Shown: piece by piece, positions 1-11,302 of the stretch | How positions within the stretch are numbered: position 1 is the first letter of the stretch | How the letters are laid out: every line of letters starts with the position of its first letter | From: Cercopithifilaria johnstoni | Lineage: Eukaryota; Nematoda; Chromadorea; Rhabditida; Onchocercidae | Direction of reading: 5' to 3' | Length of the DNA: 64,000 bases | Assembly (NCBI GenBank): GCA_916381525.1 | Contig: CAKAEH010001358.1 | Location: 1-64,000 of the forward strand | Position numbers and translations under genes: made by a program | Notes under the pieces: model-generated | Seen by the model: the letters and a program-made list of their open reading frames with translations, nothing else | What the model was told of the DNA's origin: nothing | Database searches by the model: none

Positions 1-1000
1 ATTTTTCCCAATAATTGTCTTAATTTAATGAGTGACAATAATTCTTCATTTTGTTGATAAACTTCATTTAGAATCCAATCAGCAATTTATTTTCAATTAT
101 GATTTCGATATTGCATTGTTCTAGATTCTCGTCCATAGCTCCAAGTTGTCTTAGTATCCCTTCAATAACTTCGATTGTCACCTTCTGTTTTCGATCATTT
201 TTCTTGATAGAATTTTTCGATGAGAACCTTTTTTATAAGACCGTAGTTTTCTGGGATTAGTCGTAGCCTCTACTGGCTAGTAAGGCGTCTTTTTAAGTTA
301 TGTGGTTAGATAATTTAGTATTTGAATATTTGGGATTTTTTCATATGCAATGCGGCATCAAAGCTATTCCAGAATCCTCTCCATAATTTTGGATTATCGC
401 TGAACATAGACAGTAGTTGAAGCAAACTGAAGGATTTCTTCTATGGTCAGCATTTGATCCGGCAATGTTAGATCCATTCCTTTGACTTCGAGAAATTTTT
501 TTTTGCCGGTTGTGCACCTTTAATCATAATAGACATTTTCCGGTTCGTGACACCAAAATATGTTGCAAATTTCTTTTATGGGATTCTTTTTGAGGGATAG
601 CTTTCTGTGGCGTAGTCGAACTATTTGAGAGTTTTCTTTCTTAGCGTTATAATACAATTATTAGGGATTATTTAAGAGTAGAAATAATCATTTGGTTTTT
701 CTTCTTTACTGTCAATCCGGGGGGATTTGAGACTGTTTCGTTGAGGTGGTAAATTCAAAGCTTTTAGACGGTGAGACTGCTTTGTTTCAGAGCGATAAGT
801 TACACTGGAATAGCTCTTATCGAGTTGGGCGACACTCGGTGAGCACTGCTTATAGTAAATTAATAATTGTTAACTTTGTAAATAAAACCGATAGTGAAGA
901 AAGAATAGTAATTCAAAGAAATATATATCATTTGCAGAGAATGTATGATTTCTATAACATAGATAGGCAACAACAATGTGGCGATACGTTAATTACGTAA
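1..1000 (-). mobile_element. Decayed BEL/Pao LTR retrotransposon (gag relic plus probable LTR)
   Basis: Read on the minus strand, about 1-440 encodes pieces of a retroelement gag protein (the DUF1759-type region of nematode Pao/BEL elements). Recognisable blocks are DNPKLWRGFWNSFDAALH (about 340-400), PENYGLIKKVLIEKF (about 220-260), EVIEGILRQLGAMDENLEQ (about 110-170) and WILNEVYQQNEELL (about 40-85). The blocks lie in different frames and are interrupted by stops, so the copy is dead. Upstream on the same strand, near 540-570, is a stretch reading TTTTGGTGTCACGAACCGG, which sits where a primer-binding site would be; 570-1000 would then be LTR or leader. No second LTR lies in the window, so the element either continues past base 1 or is truncated. 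The family call rests on my recognition of the gag blocks; the LTR limits are inference. Confidence 0.72.
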
Positions 1001-1445
1001 ACATCATTATATTATAAGTAATTACGAATTTCTGACAACTCATAAAGAATTGATTGAAAGTATACATTTCTCAGTTTGTTTCAAATATAGTCTTCTCAAG
1101 AATTTCGAAGTAACGCTTGCATAATTGTTCAAATATATCCTTTTAAATTCGTCTTTTTTCTTTTATATTCGATAATTTCCAAATTACTTCTTAGATTGAA
1201 TTATTTCATTTCCCCTTTTATTATTCTTATTTTCTTTATATATGTATATATTTCTTTTAATCTTTTACAATTTGAAAAATCTGTCAGCTATTTTCTGAAA
1301 ATCGATTTGAAACAAAAAAAGGGAGGAATGGAAAGGTGTCTAATAACTTTAGCTGTTTGCTTTCCAATTCAATTTGCACTTTTAGTTGAAATTTTCAAAA
1401 GTATTCAAATCTTTGTTACAATATTTCATTCTTGCTTCCTTTCCT

Positions 1446-1690
1446 CTACATCCCTATCTCACAAACACACACACACACACATACCCACACATAACACCCA
1501 TACACATACACACACACACACATACCCACACATACATAACACCCATACACATACACACACACACACATTAACGCACACAGACGGACGTGAACTATACATG
1601 CACGTACACATACACATAAATACGTGCATATATACGAACACATAATTCATATACATAGGTGTGCATATATACTTGTAAACAGACACACTA
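1446..1690. repeat. CA/AC-rich microsatellite tract
   Basis: Interrupted runs of (AC)n and (CATA)n are visible, with several blocks of 12-20 nt of pure CA separated by CCCA or TAACACC units. An internal block recurs at about 1490-1510 and 1535-1560. It keeps long frames open on both strands, but these are low-complexity and not coding. Confidence 0.9.
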
Positions 1691-1989
1691 CTTATGCATA
1701 TATATATATATGATCTGAACGAACGTAATTACCGAGCATTCCAAACTTTGAGAGTAAGTTGAATAGATTGGATAGTTTAATAGTTTATATGCAAATAAAT
1801 TTACAGGTAATGCTATTATTTGAGTTATTGCTATTATTTGTAGAATGCCTCAATCCATCCATTAATGTAATCCATACTTTCTTTTCTCAATTAATTCCTT
1901 CCCTTATTTTATTTATTTAGAAATTTTTCATGCGGATTTTCGGTTTTTCCTATTTTCTGAAATGGGAAAAAAGTTTTCTTTCCTTTCCA

Positions 1990-2000
1990 CAAAATTTTAG
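1990..2000 (+). promoter_or_regulatory. Probable spliced-leader acceptor of the CLIC gene
   Basis: A T-rich tract ending in TTTTAG lies 4 nt before the ATG at 2005, with no upstream coding exon needed. In filarial nematodes such sites normally receive the 22-nt SL1 leader. Inferred from position and consensus only. Confidence 0.45.
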
Positions 2001-2004
2001 CACG

Positions 2005-4535
2005 ATGGAACCAGTTGTGTTATGGGTGAAAGCAGGATCAGATGGTGTACGCTTAGGTGGTGATCCACTATGTCATCAAATTTTTATGATGCTAATCGAG
2101 AAAAGCCTTCATCCTGATTCTGATCTCATGTAAGTTTTCCATTTCATCATGCAAATTCATTTTATTTTATTGTACAAAGTTATATTATTAGCTAATATTG
2201 TTCTGACAAACTTTTCCCCTTCCCTTCTTTTCCCCGAAATATCGTTCTTCTTCACGATTTTATCATCCAAGCATATATATATATATATATGCTTGGATGA
2301 TAAAATATATATATATATATAAGCATATATATATATATATGCTTGGATGATAAAATATATATATATATATATACAAGGTTATATATATATAAGGTTGCAT
2401 TAACTGGAACAGCTTAATTACCGATACTAATCGAAGCTATTATCCGAAAAGTATAATCATTATTTGTTCAGCAGTCATATCATCTCATACTTTCATCATT
2501 AAAAAATCTGATAATTCTGATTGAAAATTGTTGTGAACTATTAAATTGTTAAAGTACGTACGAAATCTCAAAAACGATTTCAATATTACAGATTCAGCGT
2601 CAAAACAGTCAGTGAAGCGAAACCTCCACCAGAATTTCGTGAGGTGAATTCTTTTCTCTCTGATTTGTAATTTAATTCTTGAAATCTTCAGGAAATTTTC
2701 AATTTTAAATGCTTGTACATGACGTACATAAATGCAACGGAAGGAGTAAATTGAGATCTTGCAAATGTGACTGGAAAAAATCTGCGTTAGATTATAAAAT
2801 AGCACTTTTTTTTAAAAAGAGGATCTTTTATTTGAATTACCTTCCTGGCATTAGGAATATAAAAATGTGATCCAAACAATGACGGGTTAATGGGTTAACT
2901 CTCCAAGACTTCTATTGTGAGAAGTTTCCGTTTTTCATTCTTGGGACATTAAGAAAGCTAATTATTAAGTTCAGGAGATTGAAGTGATGATTGTTTACTT
3001 ATCTCACACTTATTTACTCCGCGCAATTTCTGGGCACTCATTGTAATCTAGTCTGAAGTCTGTTTTTCATTCTTTTCAATAGCAATGAAAAATGATTTTG
3101 AAATTAGGATGATCTTACATAGATTTTTAAAACTAAATAAGAAGTAATTGTTGATTTGCAGATTGGTTTAAGGCATGCTCCAGCGTTGCAACACGGTGAT
3201 GACTTAGTATTATCTCATCAGGATGAAATTATTGATTACATCGACCGAGAGTTTCCAATACCATCATTGAAATGCGAATGTTCCGCTGCTTCAGCTGCTA
3301 CTGCAAATCTTTTTCGTTCCTTCGCATTTTTCATCAAAGAAGTTAATACCGATCCAAAGGCACGTGAAATTCTTTATGCCAATTTCAGGAATTCCCTATT
3401 CCTTTTAAAAATCCAAAACTTTTTATATACACTTTTTCAAGTGTTCTATTACAAATGAATTTTTTCTATATCAAAATCTACTTATTTTCGAGACAAAAGA
3501 TCAGGAGACATTTTGTTTTGCGACACGAAATTACTATTATTTATTTATTATTATTGTTATTATCAGGCTTTGAATATGGAACTGATACGACTGGATCGAT
3601 ATTTTGATAATAGAAGTACACGATTTCTGGCAGCTGATCATTTAACTCATTTGGATTTCTATATTTTACCCAAATTACATACCATTCGGATTGCCTTAGG
3701 TGCATTGAAAGGATACGAAATACCAACCAATTTACACAATTTATGGGGTTACATGAAACGCGGTTATGATATGGAATCATTTCGGAAAAGTTGCCCAAGT
3801 GATCAGGTTGTTTTTTTGTGCGTCACTCTTTCAAAATTCTAACCAGTCAATGAACAAAGAATGGGCTAAATAGAATGATTAGTAAGATAGCTAAAATTAT
3901 GAGGCCTTTTCTCCCCGAAAAGAATTGGTGATTAGCTGCGATGATGACTGTGTTTTCACCAGTATTCTGCGCAGTAATATATTTAAGCAAAATCTTCAGC
4001 CATGAATTCCTAGTTGCTGTCAGATATAAATTTCAGGTTTGTCTCCTTCTCAGACTACAGATAGCAGTAGGATGTTGCAGTTAGATGATTTAAAATAACT
4101 GTTGAGGTGTAGTGTCATATATAGCTTAGATAAGTTTTGCGAAACGTGAATCTAGTATGTTTGTTAACTACCATCGATTACTTTCCTACAGTTGTGCTAC
4201 CGCATAACTTCGAATTTTTGAAAAATTTTTTTCTTATGCTATCATTTTTCTCTTGTTATTTATCGTTTACACCTGGCCTGGCTAAACTCCCAACTTTTTT
4301 GTCGTTTTTTTGGAAAATATGCTTACTACGAATGTAGAAAAGTAATCAAGAAAATAACTTGAAATTTGTATCATTCTGTTCTTGTTTATAGGAAATTATA
4401 CTATATTGGGCAGAACGACCAGATACCCCAAATCTAACATCACAGAAGCGATCTCAGTTATATCGCCAGAAAACTAGCTACAGTTGGGATATTCCGATGG
4501 ATGCTCAAAACGGTGTAATCAAAAAGAACGGTTGA
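2005..4535 (+). CDS. exl-1: Chloride intracellular channel (CLIC) family protein, EXL-1/EXC-4 type
   Basis: Five exons: 2005-2129, 2592-2643, 3162-3359, 3567-3806, 4392-4535; 252 residues, the usual size for a short CLIC. CLIC proteins have a glutathione-transferase-like fold, a thioredoxin-like N domain and a helical C domain, and move between soluble and membrane forms. The N-terminal stretch KAGSDGVRLGGDPLCHQ (residues about 9-25) matches the CLIC signature KAGSDG..., but the position of the vertebrate glutaredoxin-like cysteine is occupied by Asp (GGDPLC), as in nematode EXC-4. The C domain carries HLTHLDFYILPKLH and later SCPSDQEIILYW. The donor of exon 3 is best placed at AAG|GCACGT, a GC-AG intron; the GT alternative adds 26 unrelated residues. 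The family is clear; the choice of EXL-1 over EXC-4 rests on length and general resemblance. Confidence 0.88.
2257..2360. repeat. Perfect AT-cored palindrome plus extra half-copies in CLIC intron 1
   Basis: Bases 2257-2306 form a perfect palindrome: arms containing TTTTATCATCCAAGC and GCTTGGATGATAAAA flank (AT)9. The right arm recurs at 2341-2355 after another AT run, and AT repeats continue to about 2390. It can extrude as a cruciform or fold into a hairpin in the pre-mRNA. Confidence 0.93.
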
Positions 4536-6374
4536 TTAGCTAATGCAAATCAATCAATATTCTGAAATTTAATGAACATAAATTTATTGTATAATAGAAA
4601 TTGAAACTGCACACATAAATTTTAATTATGTTTGATTATATTTTGCATATATAAATCGCATATAAATTTATAGCAAAAGTATTTTTTCTTTATAGCAAAA
4701 GTATTTTTTTTTGCCAATATATCAACAAATTTCATTTCTTACAAATTTTATTTCCTTTAAAATTGTTACCACTTGCAAGAAGAGAAGATTGGCCATTCCC
4801 AGTAAATTAATTAAGAAAAATATGATTCAGGAAAATGTAAATGAAAAAGAACATTTGAATTTAAAGTTATCGGTATATTTAGCAGCATAAATATGGATTA
4901 GGAGATTTTTTCTGGATGTTGAAATTGTGGAAATTTGATCCTTGTACTACATTAACCTTCAGGTTGTTGGAATTGAGGATATTCTGCATGTATACTACGT
5001 TAGTTGTTTCTTTAGTTTAGTGATATATTGATTGATTTCTATCCTTTGAATTACTTGGTTGATAGCTGATATGGTACCAAGAGAGATCGATTAAGAGGAT
5101 ATTCTGAATTTTTCGTATAAAAGCAATTCGCTTCCCGTAAAAGTTTTTTTACATCGCAATCTAAAAAGCGGTATCCATTTTGTTAAAGATAAATATTATC
5201 CTTTTCTGTTGAAGAAGCTAAATTTTAATAGATTTTGGATTTGAACTAGTACCATAGTTGTTGTATGTTATCAAATATTGGTAATGATTTTTTTGTAAGA
5301 GAAAAAGAGATATTCGATGGAACAAAAAAGAGAATGTATCATGATAGTGTTTGTATGAATGATAATATTAATAGTAACCATAAATCGAAGTTTAATTATA
5401 AAAAGTTGTCGAAAAATTAAGAAAAAGGCTTGAATATTCTGGGAAAACCATCTTGCATATATGGTATCATCACTGTGTTTATAATAGAAATCGTAATTCA
5501 CATATTAATTATTTGGTATGAAATGTTAAACGTGTTATCTGTTTGTTTCATTGTCGACTAATATGCAAAATAAGAAAAATCTCTGAAATATGTTTCTGTG
5601 CGTTTATTTGGAAAATCTCAAGTACACTTTGTCCGTATTTTTTTCGCTATAAACCTGTATCTCGTTTCTTGTAAATGTGTGCTATGAAATATTGATAAAG
5701 AGTTTTAACAATGCTTTATATTCTTTTCATTTCTCTTGTAAATATAGCAAATGAAGAATGATAACAATGATAACTTGAAATAGAAAATTTAACAGCAGGA
5801 AGTGATGATGTTTGGGAAGAAAGTGAGGAAGGTCAGTTTTGCAAATATTTAATAATAAAAGAGCCCGAAGGGATAGAAATAAAGTGAAAGGGGGAGATAC
5901 AAATTATTCGGAATTCTGAATGTATGGTTAGCTTTCCTTATCTGATTTATTGACGTGAAATTGTTCTCCACGTTTTAAAGGAGGAAGGATTATCATCTTA
6001 AATCACTTGTTTGTTCAATAAAGTTTCATTTCCAGAATATTACGAAAGATGAATCACAAGGATGAGTTAATATTACGAGGGAGTCATAAATGTGTACATA
6101 ACTTCTGATAAGGGATTTCAAACTAGGATTTCATCACAACTCGACTATTTTATGTTCAAGAAAACAAGATCCTAATCTAGGACCCCAAAAAAATATCGGA
6201 TAATCCCAAATGGAAACTAAATTTGCATGGTGACCAAACAAACGTGAACTAAATCTGAGCAATTTCCAAATTCTGCGGGGAAGGAGAGCTGAGTCGAGGA
6301 ACGAGTGAGCGGGTGGGAGTGAGATTTAGGAGGCTTCGGAGTTTTCGAAATTTTGGAGTTTTCGAGATTCGTTC
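4536..6374. other. Intergenic region between the CLIC gene and eIF3e
   Basis: A+T-rich with no long open frame. A short tandem duplication lies at 4670-4712 (two units containing ATAGCAAAAGTATTTTTT). A short acidic coding-like string (SDDVWEESEE, 5801-5830) sits between a CAG and a GTCAGT but joins to nothing. About 6275-6345 is unusually G+A-rich for this locus, and could be the eIF3e promoter or 5' flank. Confidence 0.6.
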
Positions 6375-6420
6375 AAGTATTATAGTAATTGTAACTTTTC
6401 ATTACTATAATACTTTTCAG
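6375..6420 (+). promoter_or_regulatory. Hairpin abutting the probable spliced-leader acceptor of eIF3e
   Basis: The arm AAGTATTATAGTAAT (6375-6389) is perfectly complementary to ATTACTATAATACTT (6401-6415) across an 11-nt loop. The right arm ends 5 nt before the end of the acceptor TTTTCAG (6420), which precedes the ATG by 20 nt. In RNA the stem would cover part of the pyrimidine tract. The structure is read directly from sequence; a regulatory role is inference. Confidence 0.7.
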
Positions 6421-6440
6421 ATATCTACATTAATAACAAC

Positions 6441-9400
6441 ATGGCTGAATACGACTTGACTAAAAAGATGGCACCGTTTTTCGACCTTCATTTAGTTATA
6501 CCACTGTTGGAATTTATTGAACCAAGGAATGTGAGTTAATTTATAGTGAAAATTTAAAGCATTTGTTCATTTTTTTTGTTTTGCTCTGAATTTGAACATA
6601 ATTTTCTTGAAAAATTTTGTACAGTTCAGTCATACAGATCAAAACATAATATATATGTGGTTACTTGACGTAAACACGTTGTATTTTGATAAGTGAACGA
6701 TATATATTTGAGGCTTGATCACTTTTTGGCTTTCCAAACTTTTGCTGCTTAGATATTTTATGTATAACTTGCTTAAATGCCATGCGCTGGATGTCATCTT
6801 ACATTTACTTAATGAATTTTACATTTTATTGTTATTCGTGATTTGTCGGAATCATTCTTTCAAATAATAAAATCATTTTTTCCAGATTTATGATCACGAT
6901 TCACTGATTAAAGTACATCGTCGAGTTTTGCTGAAAACGAATATGATTGATAGCGTAATTGAAACATACTCAGAAGGTGAAATACCAAAGGAGTTAGAGC
7001 AGCGAAAAGTTGAAATCCTCAGTCAGGTATACTTTAACTTTTAATATTTAATAGTTTTGAGCTTACTGTTGAAATTGTCAAGCTTTGTATATCATATTAA
7101 CTTTAGTCAATTTTTTATTCAAAGAATTTATAAATGATGTTTCTGTTTTGTAAGGTTCTCGAATTTTATTGATTGGAATAATTAATGTAATTAACCCGTT
7201 ATTTATAATTTTCCGCTGTACTTCATGAATATATGTATTTTAGAATGTTTTTACTTTTTAATTTGATGTCGACTTAGAAAATCGTGTTACAGCGTGAAAA
7301 ACTAAAAGTTAAAGTAGATCCAGTTGTGGAAATTCTGGAATCAGAACCAGTGAAAGCAATGATGGACAGCCATGAATTGACGAATAATCGAATTCTTGAA
7401 TATGTTACTGCAAATCATGGGGTAATTTTATTCATGATAACTAGAATTTTGCCCGCTTTTTTTCTGAGGTTAAAATGTAGTTTGCCTGCTGTAGTTGCTA
7501 GACTTATAGTAAGTTGTTACCGTTGCAGTTGCTAGACTTATAGTAAATTACCGCGTTATAGAAAGAATAGTCTAGGATTTTAATATCTTGTTAAAGTTGG
7601 AGTCAGTTCGTAGATGGAAAAATAGATGATAATGAGAAGCAAAAAATGAAGAAGATATTCTGGTAATATATTTATTCTGAATTGTTTTTTAGAAGCTGGT
7701 AAACATTATAGAAATTCACTATTTCTTACAGCTTACTGAGGAGATGCTTGACTCGTTGTTTCGCTATGCCAAGTTCCAGTACGAATGCGGCAATTATTCA
7801 GCTGCATCTTTATGTCTTGATTACTACCGTAATATTATACCGCAGCAAAATCCAAACTATCTCAGTGCATTATATGGCAAATTGGCTTCTGAAATATTGC
7901 TGCAAGTAAGTATACGTGAGCTGATTAAGACTTCTGTGAAACTATCAAGTGATGAAATTGATAAGTGATGGGCAAAATAGGAATTCTGGACAAGCCGCAG
8001 TCTTAGGTTCATGGTTTTGTGATTTATCGAAAATCATTTTCATTTTTCATTTTCATTTTTTTGGAAGAATTAATTTCATTTCGTGAAAAAAAGTCAGTGA
8101 AAAAAAGATACACTGATATGCTTCGAAAATCTGAAAAATTTTGTTATCTTTTGCCAGGAATGGACGCACGCAAAAGATGATTTGACCAAACTGCGAACAT
8201 ATATTGATTTTAATCCTTTTGATACCGAATTAGAATCAGTGCAGCAGCGTGCATGGTTAATGCATTGGGCTTTGTTCGTTTATTTCAATTATCCGAAGGG
8301 ACGTGATGAAATTGTTGAGATGTATCTTAACCAACAGCCGTATTTGAACACAATACAGGTAATTCTTTAATGCTATATATTTCTTATGTATATTCTGCAA
8401 AAATGTTTAGAACCTATTGCATAAACAAAACCTATTTTTTTTCCCATTTTTTTGTTTAATTTCTGCGTACATGATATAGTATTCTACACTATTTTATTTC
8501 TCATAATTCACAAAGTGCAACATTCAGAATGTTCATGTTGGTTTCTATTCTTTTCACTTTAGCAACTTTATTGTGTTGGCATAATATTTATAATATAGAA
8601 TTGTTAATGTTCAAGACACTGTTTTCTTGAGTTTGAAAAATCTAAGCAATATGTTTTGTGTGTCCCTTTAGATAGCTTGTCCGCATCTTTTGCGATATTT
8701 GGCCGTAGCAGTTGTGACGAGCAAAACGAAACAGAAAAACAGTTTGAAAGATTTGATCAAAGTAATTGATATTGTAAGTTATTTTGTTGTAGCATACCTA
8801 CAATAAATATAGGACAAAATAATTAACGATTAAAAAATAAATTGTTTCGAGCTTATAAATTTTGCATGTAGCGTGATTAAGAGTACACCGATTACATTAT
8901 TTCATTACGCATCACTTCGGTTATTTTATTTTTTCAAACAATTAATTTTCGATTATTTAATTTCATGATTTATCACTAATCAGTTTTAATTCAAGGAACG
9001 ACATAATTATGAGGATCCAGTTACAGATTTCTTAACTTGCCTTTATATTAAGTATGATTTCGACGAAGCGCAGAAAAAGCTGAGAAAATGCGAAGATGTT
9101 AGTTATTTCCTTTTAAATGCTTATTAAGGTCCTTCTGTTGAAATAGAGATTCCCAAAACAAGTACGGAGTTTCACGGTAGTTTCAGGTTTTATCAAATGA
9201 TTTTTTCCTGACTGCTTGCTTAGAAGATTTCCGAGAAAGTGCCAGATTGTTGATTTTTGAAATGTTCTGCAGAATTCATCAATGTATTTCGATACAAATG
9301 CTTGCCGAGCGTCTTAACATGCAACAAGTACGCATTTTTTTTTTGTAATTAAGTTGTGTTACAAAGTAGAGCAATATAAATTCATAGATTAATTCAGTAC

Positions 9401-10017
9401 ACTAAATAAATTTTACAAAGTTTATTTCCAATTGTTTTTACGAGATCTGTATTCCAGGTAGAAGCAGAAAGATGGATTGTTGATTTAATTAGAACATACC
9501 GTATTGATGGTGCTAAAATTGACTCCAAACTTGGACAGGTATAACTATTGATATTGCTTTTAAATAATAATAAAGCTATTCATGCTGTAAAAAAGGACTG
9601 TAATAATTTTTCGTTATGAAAGTTGGTGTAAAGTAAGAAGTGGTGTTAAATATTTAGAATGATATTTTGTTTTAATTTGTATTTTCATGGCTACGCAATT
9701 TGTTTTAAAGGTTGTTATGGGTGCTAAAACTACCTCTGTTCATGAGCAAGTGATGGAAAATACGAAGCGGTTGACTTTTCGCGCGCAACAAATCGCTCTA
9801 CAACTAGAAAAAATGAAATTCGACAAGAAGGTTTGCATCATCAACTTCCTTATGAAGAATGTTGAGATTCCTAAACATTTCACTTTGACGGTTGCGGAGG
9901 TTGTCGTACCCACACATATAGTATTATTTTCAGGTTGTTGGTGGACATCATTTATCTGATTTTTTAAATGGAATTTCATACCTAAATTTTCAAATTCCAG
10001 GGCACTTGGAAGGCTGA
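6441..10017 (+). CDS. eif-3.E: Eukaryotic translation initiation factor 3 subunit E (INT6)
   Basis: Eleven exons: 6441-6530, 6886-7026, 7278-7421, 7732-7905, 8158-8358, 8672-8773, 8996-9097, 9187-9327, 9458-9538, 9711-9830, 9934-10017. eIF3e is a PCI-domain subunit of eIF3, which binds the 40S ribosome and recruits initiator tRNA and mRNA. The N terminus (DLTKKMAPFFDLHLVIPLLE), RYAKFQYECGNYSAASL, WLMHWALFVYFNYPKGRDE, FLTACLEDFRESARLLIFE and the PCI-end block ERWIVDLIRTYRIDGAKIDS match the family along its length. The C terminus is uncertain: the acceptor at 9933 gives 459 residues, while an acceptor at 10000 gives a stop at 10027 and 440 residues, nearer the usual length of about 445 and retaining a Trp in the tail. 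The donor of exon 3 follows AATCATGGG. Confident on identity. Confidence 0.95.
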
Positions 10018-10027
10018 ATTATCATGA

Positions 10028-11302
10028 TAATAATTTTATGGAAAATTGTTTGTGGTCAGCTGATTGTATTTCTGTGCTTAGAGGGTTTTTTGCTGCTCAT
10101 CTAAATTGTTTCGGAATTTTGATATCGCCAGGCTTCGGGACCTTTTCTTCGTTCCTGTCGTGGATTAGATGTAGAATAGTGGAAACTATTCATATTCAAC
10201 ATCGATTTTTTCGCCGGTGATTTTATTTCATTCATATATCGTTCTTTCTTCAAATTTTTGGTAGAATATTGGATATTAGATGATCTATTCCACAAAATGA
10301 AGAAACATGATTTATAATGGGAGTCATTCAATCAACAATACAGAATTTGGTCTTCTGTCTGTAAACTGTAATTCACTGTAAATTCCACTTCATGTGACTG
10401 ATATAAATTGATTGAAGGTTATGTGTTTTGAAACTATCGATGCAATATCAGCTTTGAGGTATTAAGAGAATATTAAGTTTTATTGAGTGGAAACGACTTA
10501 AACTTTATGAATAAATTGGATTATTTCGATTGAATGATTTCCGCAGTATGACAGTACTCTTGTGCCGAATAGGGAAGAGTGCTCGTTAGCTTGCTCTCTC
10601 TCCAAGAATTTATATTGATATTAACAATTTATAAATGATATAACTAGAATGAATTTTATTCTGAATTGAATTATTCAATTGTAGAAAAGAATTATATTAA
10701 ATTCTGCTATCTTTTAAGAATTACACAGAAATTAACGAAATTGTACTGAAAGGTGTTTAAATAAGCTCAGCTTTGGTTAATTCTAAATTGATCCAGTTTT
10801 TCTAATGAAAACTGTTTCATTAAGCTTTCTTGTTTAATGTTTTATTACTGTGTTTCCGTTCGTTCGGTGTTTTTATTGTTGCTGGATAAAAAAGATTAAA
10901 TCGAAATAATGCAGTTTCTTTTTTACGTTCTAAATTTCTTTGCATGCTACATTTTCAGAGCCAAGTTGTATTTGGAGTTGATTAGTTGCTAACAATTCTT
11001 CTGGCTAATTATGATATTGAACGTTTGGTGATTTGTGAAGTGAACCAAAAAAGAGACAAGCCTTTATCACTGATCCTAGAATTAGTCTATGTATCATGAA
11101 GATGGTGAAGTGATATGGATATGTTTATATATGCTGTTGTCAGTCATTTAGTACTTTTCAATATTAGGAGTAATGAAGTCATTGACATTTTACATCATCG
11201 CAGCGTCAGCTTATCAAATGACAATCGGGATATTTGACAAATGTATTTATGGAATTACTGAAAATGTTCTGTATTTGGCAATAGTGATTTCAGTCAGTCA
11301 TT
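10028..11302. other. Intergenic region between convergent eIF3e and BTB-BACK genes
   Basis: The two genes are tail to tail, so this region should hold both 3' untranslated regions and polyadenylation signals. I see no conserved frame and no RNA gene. Short open frames at 10038-10220 and 11173-11406 have no recognisable protein character, and the latter overlaps the end of the BTB gene on the other strand. Confidence 0.55.

Noticed and set aside
746..1000. 84-codon plus-strand open frame
   Set aside because: No recognisable protein; it lies antisense to the presumed LTR of the BEL/Pao relic and the proposed start is a GTG, not an ATG.
1196..1645. 149-codon open frame and overlapping frames on the minus strand
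   Set aside because: Most of their length is CA-microsatellite translation (His-Thr or Val-Cys repeats).
1711..1765. Sequence reminiscent of the nematode SL1 leader (TAATTACC ... CTTTGAG then GTAAGT)
   Set aside because: The 22-nt leader is interrupted by unrelated bases and there is no Sm site or downstream SL RNA structure.
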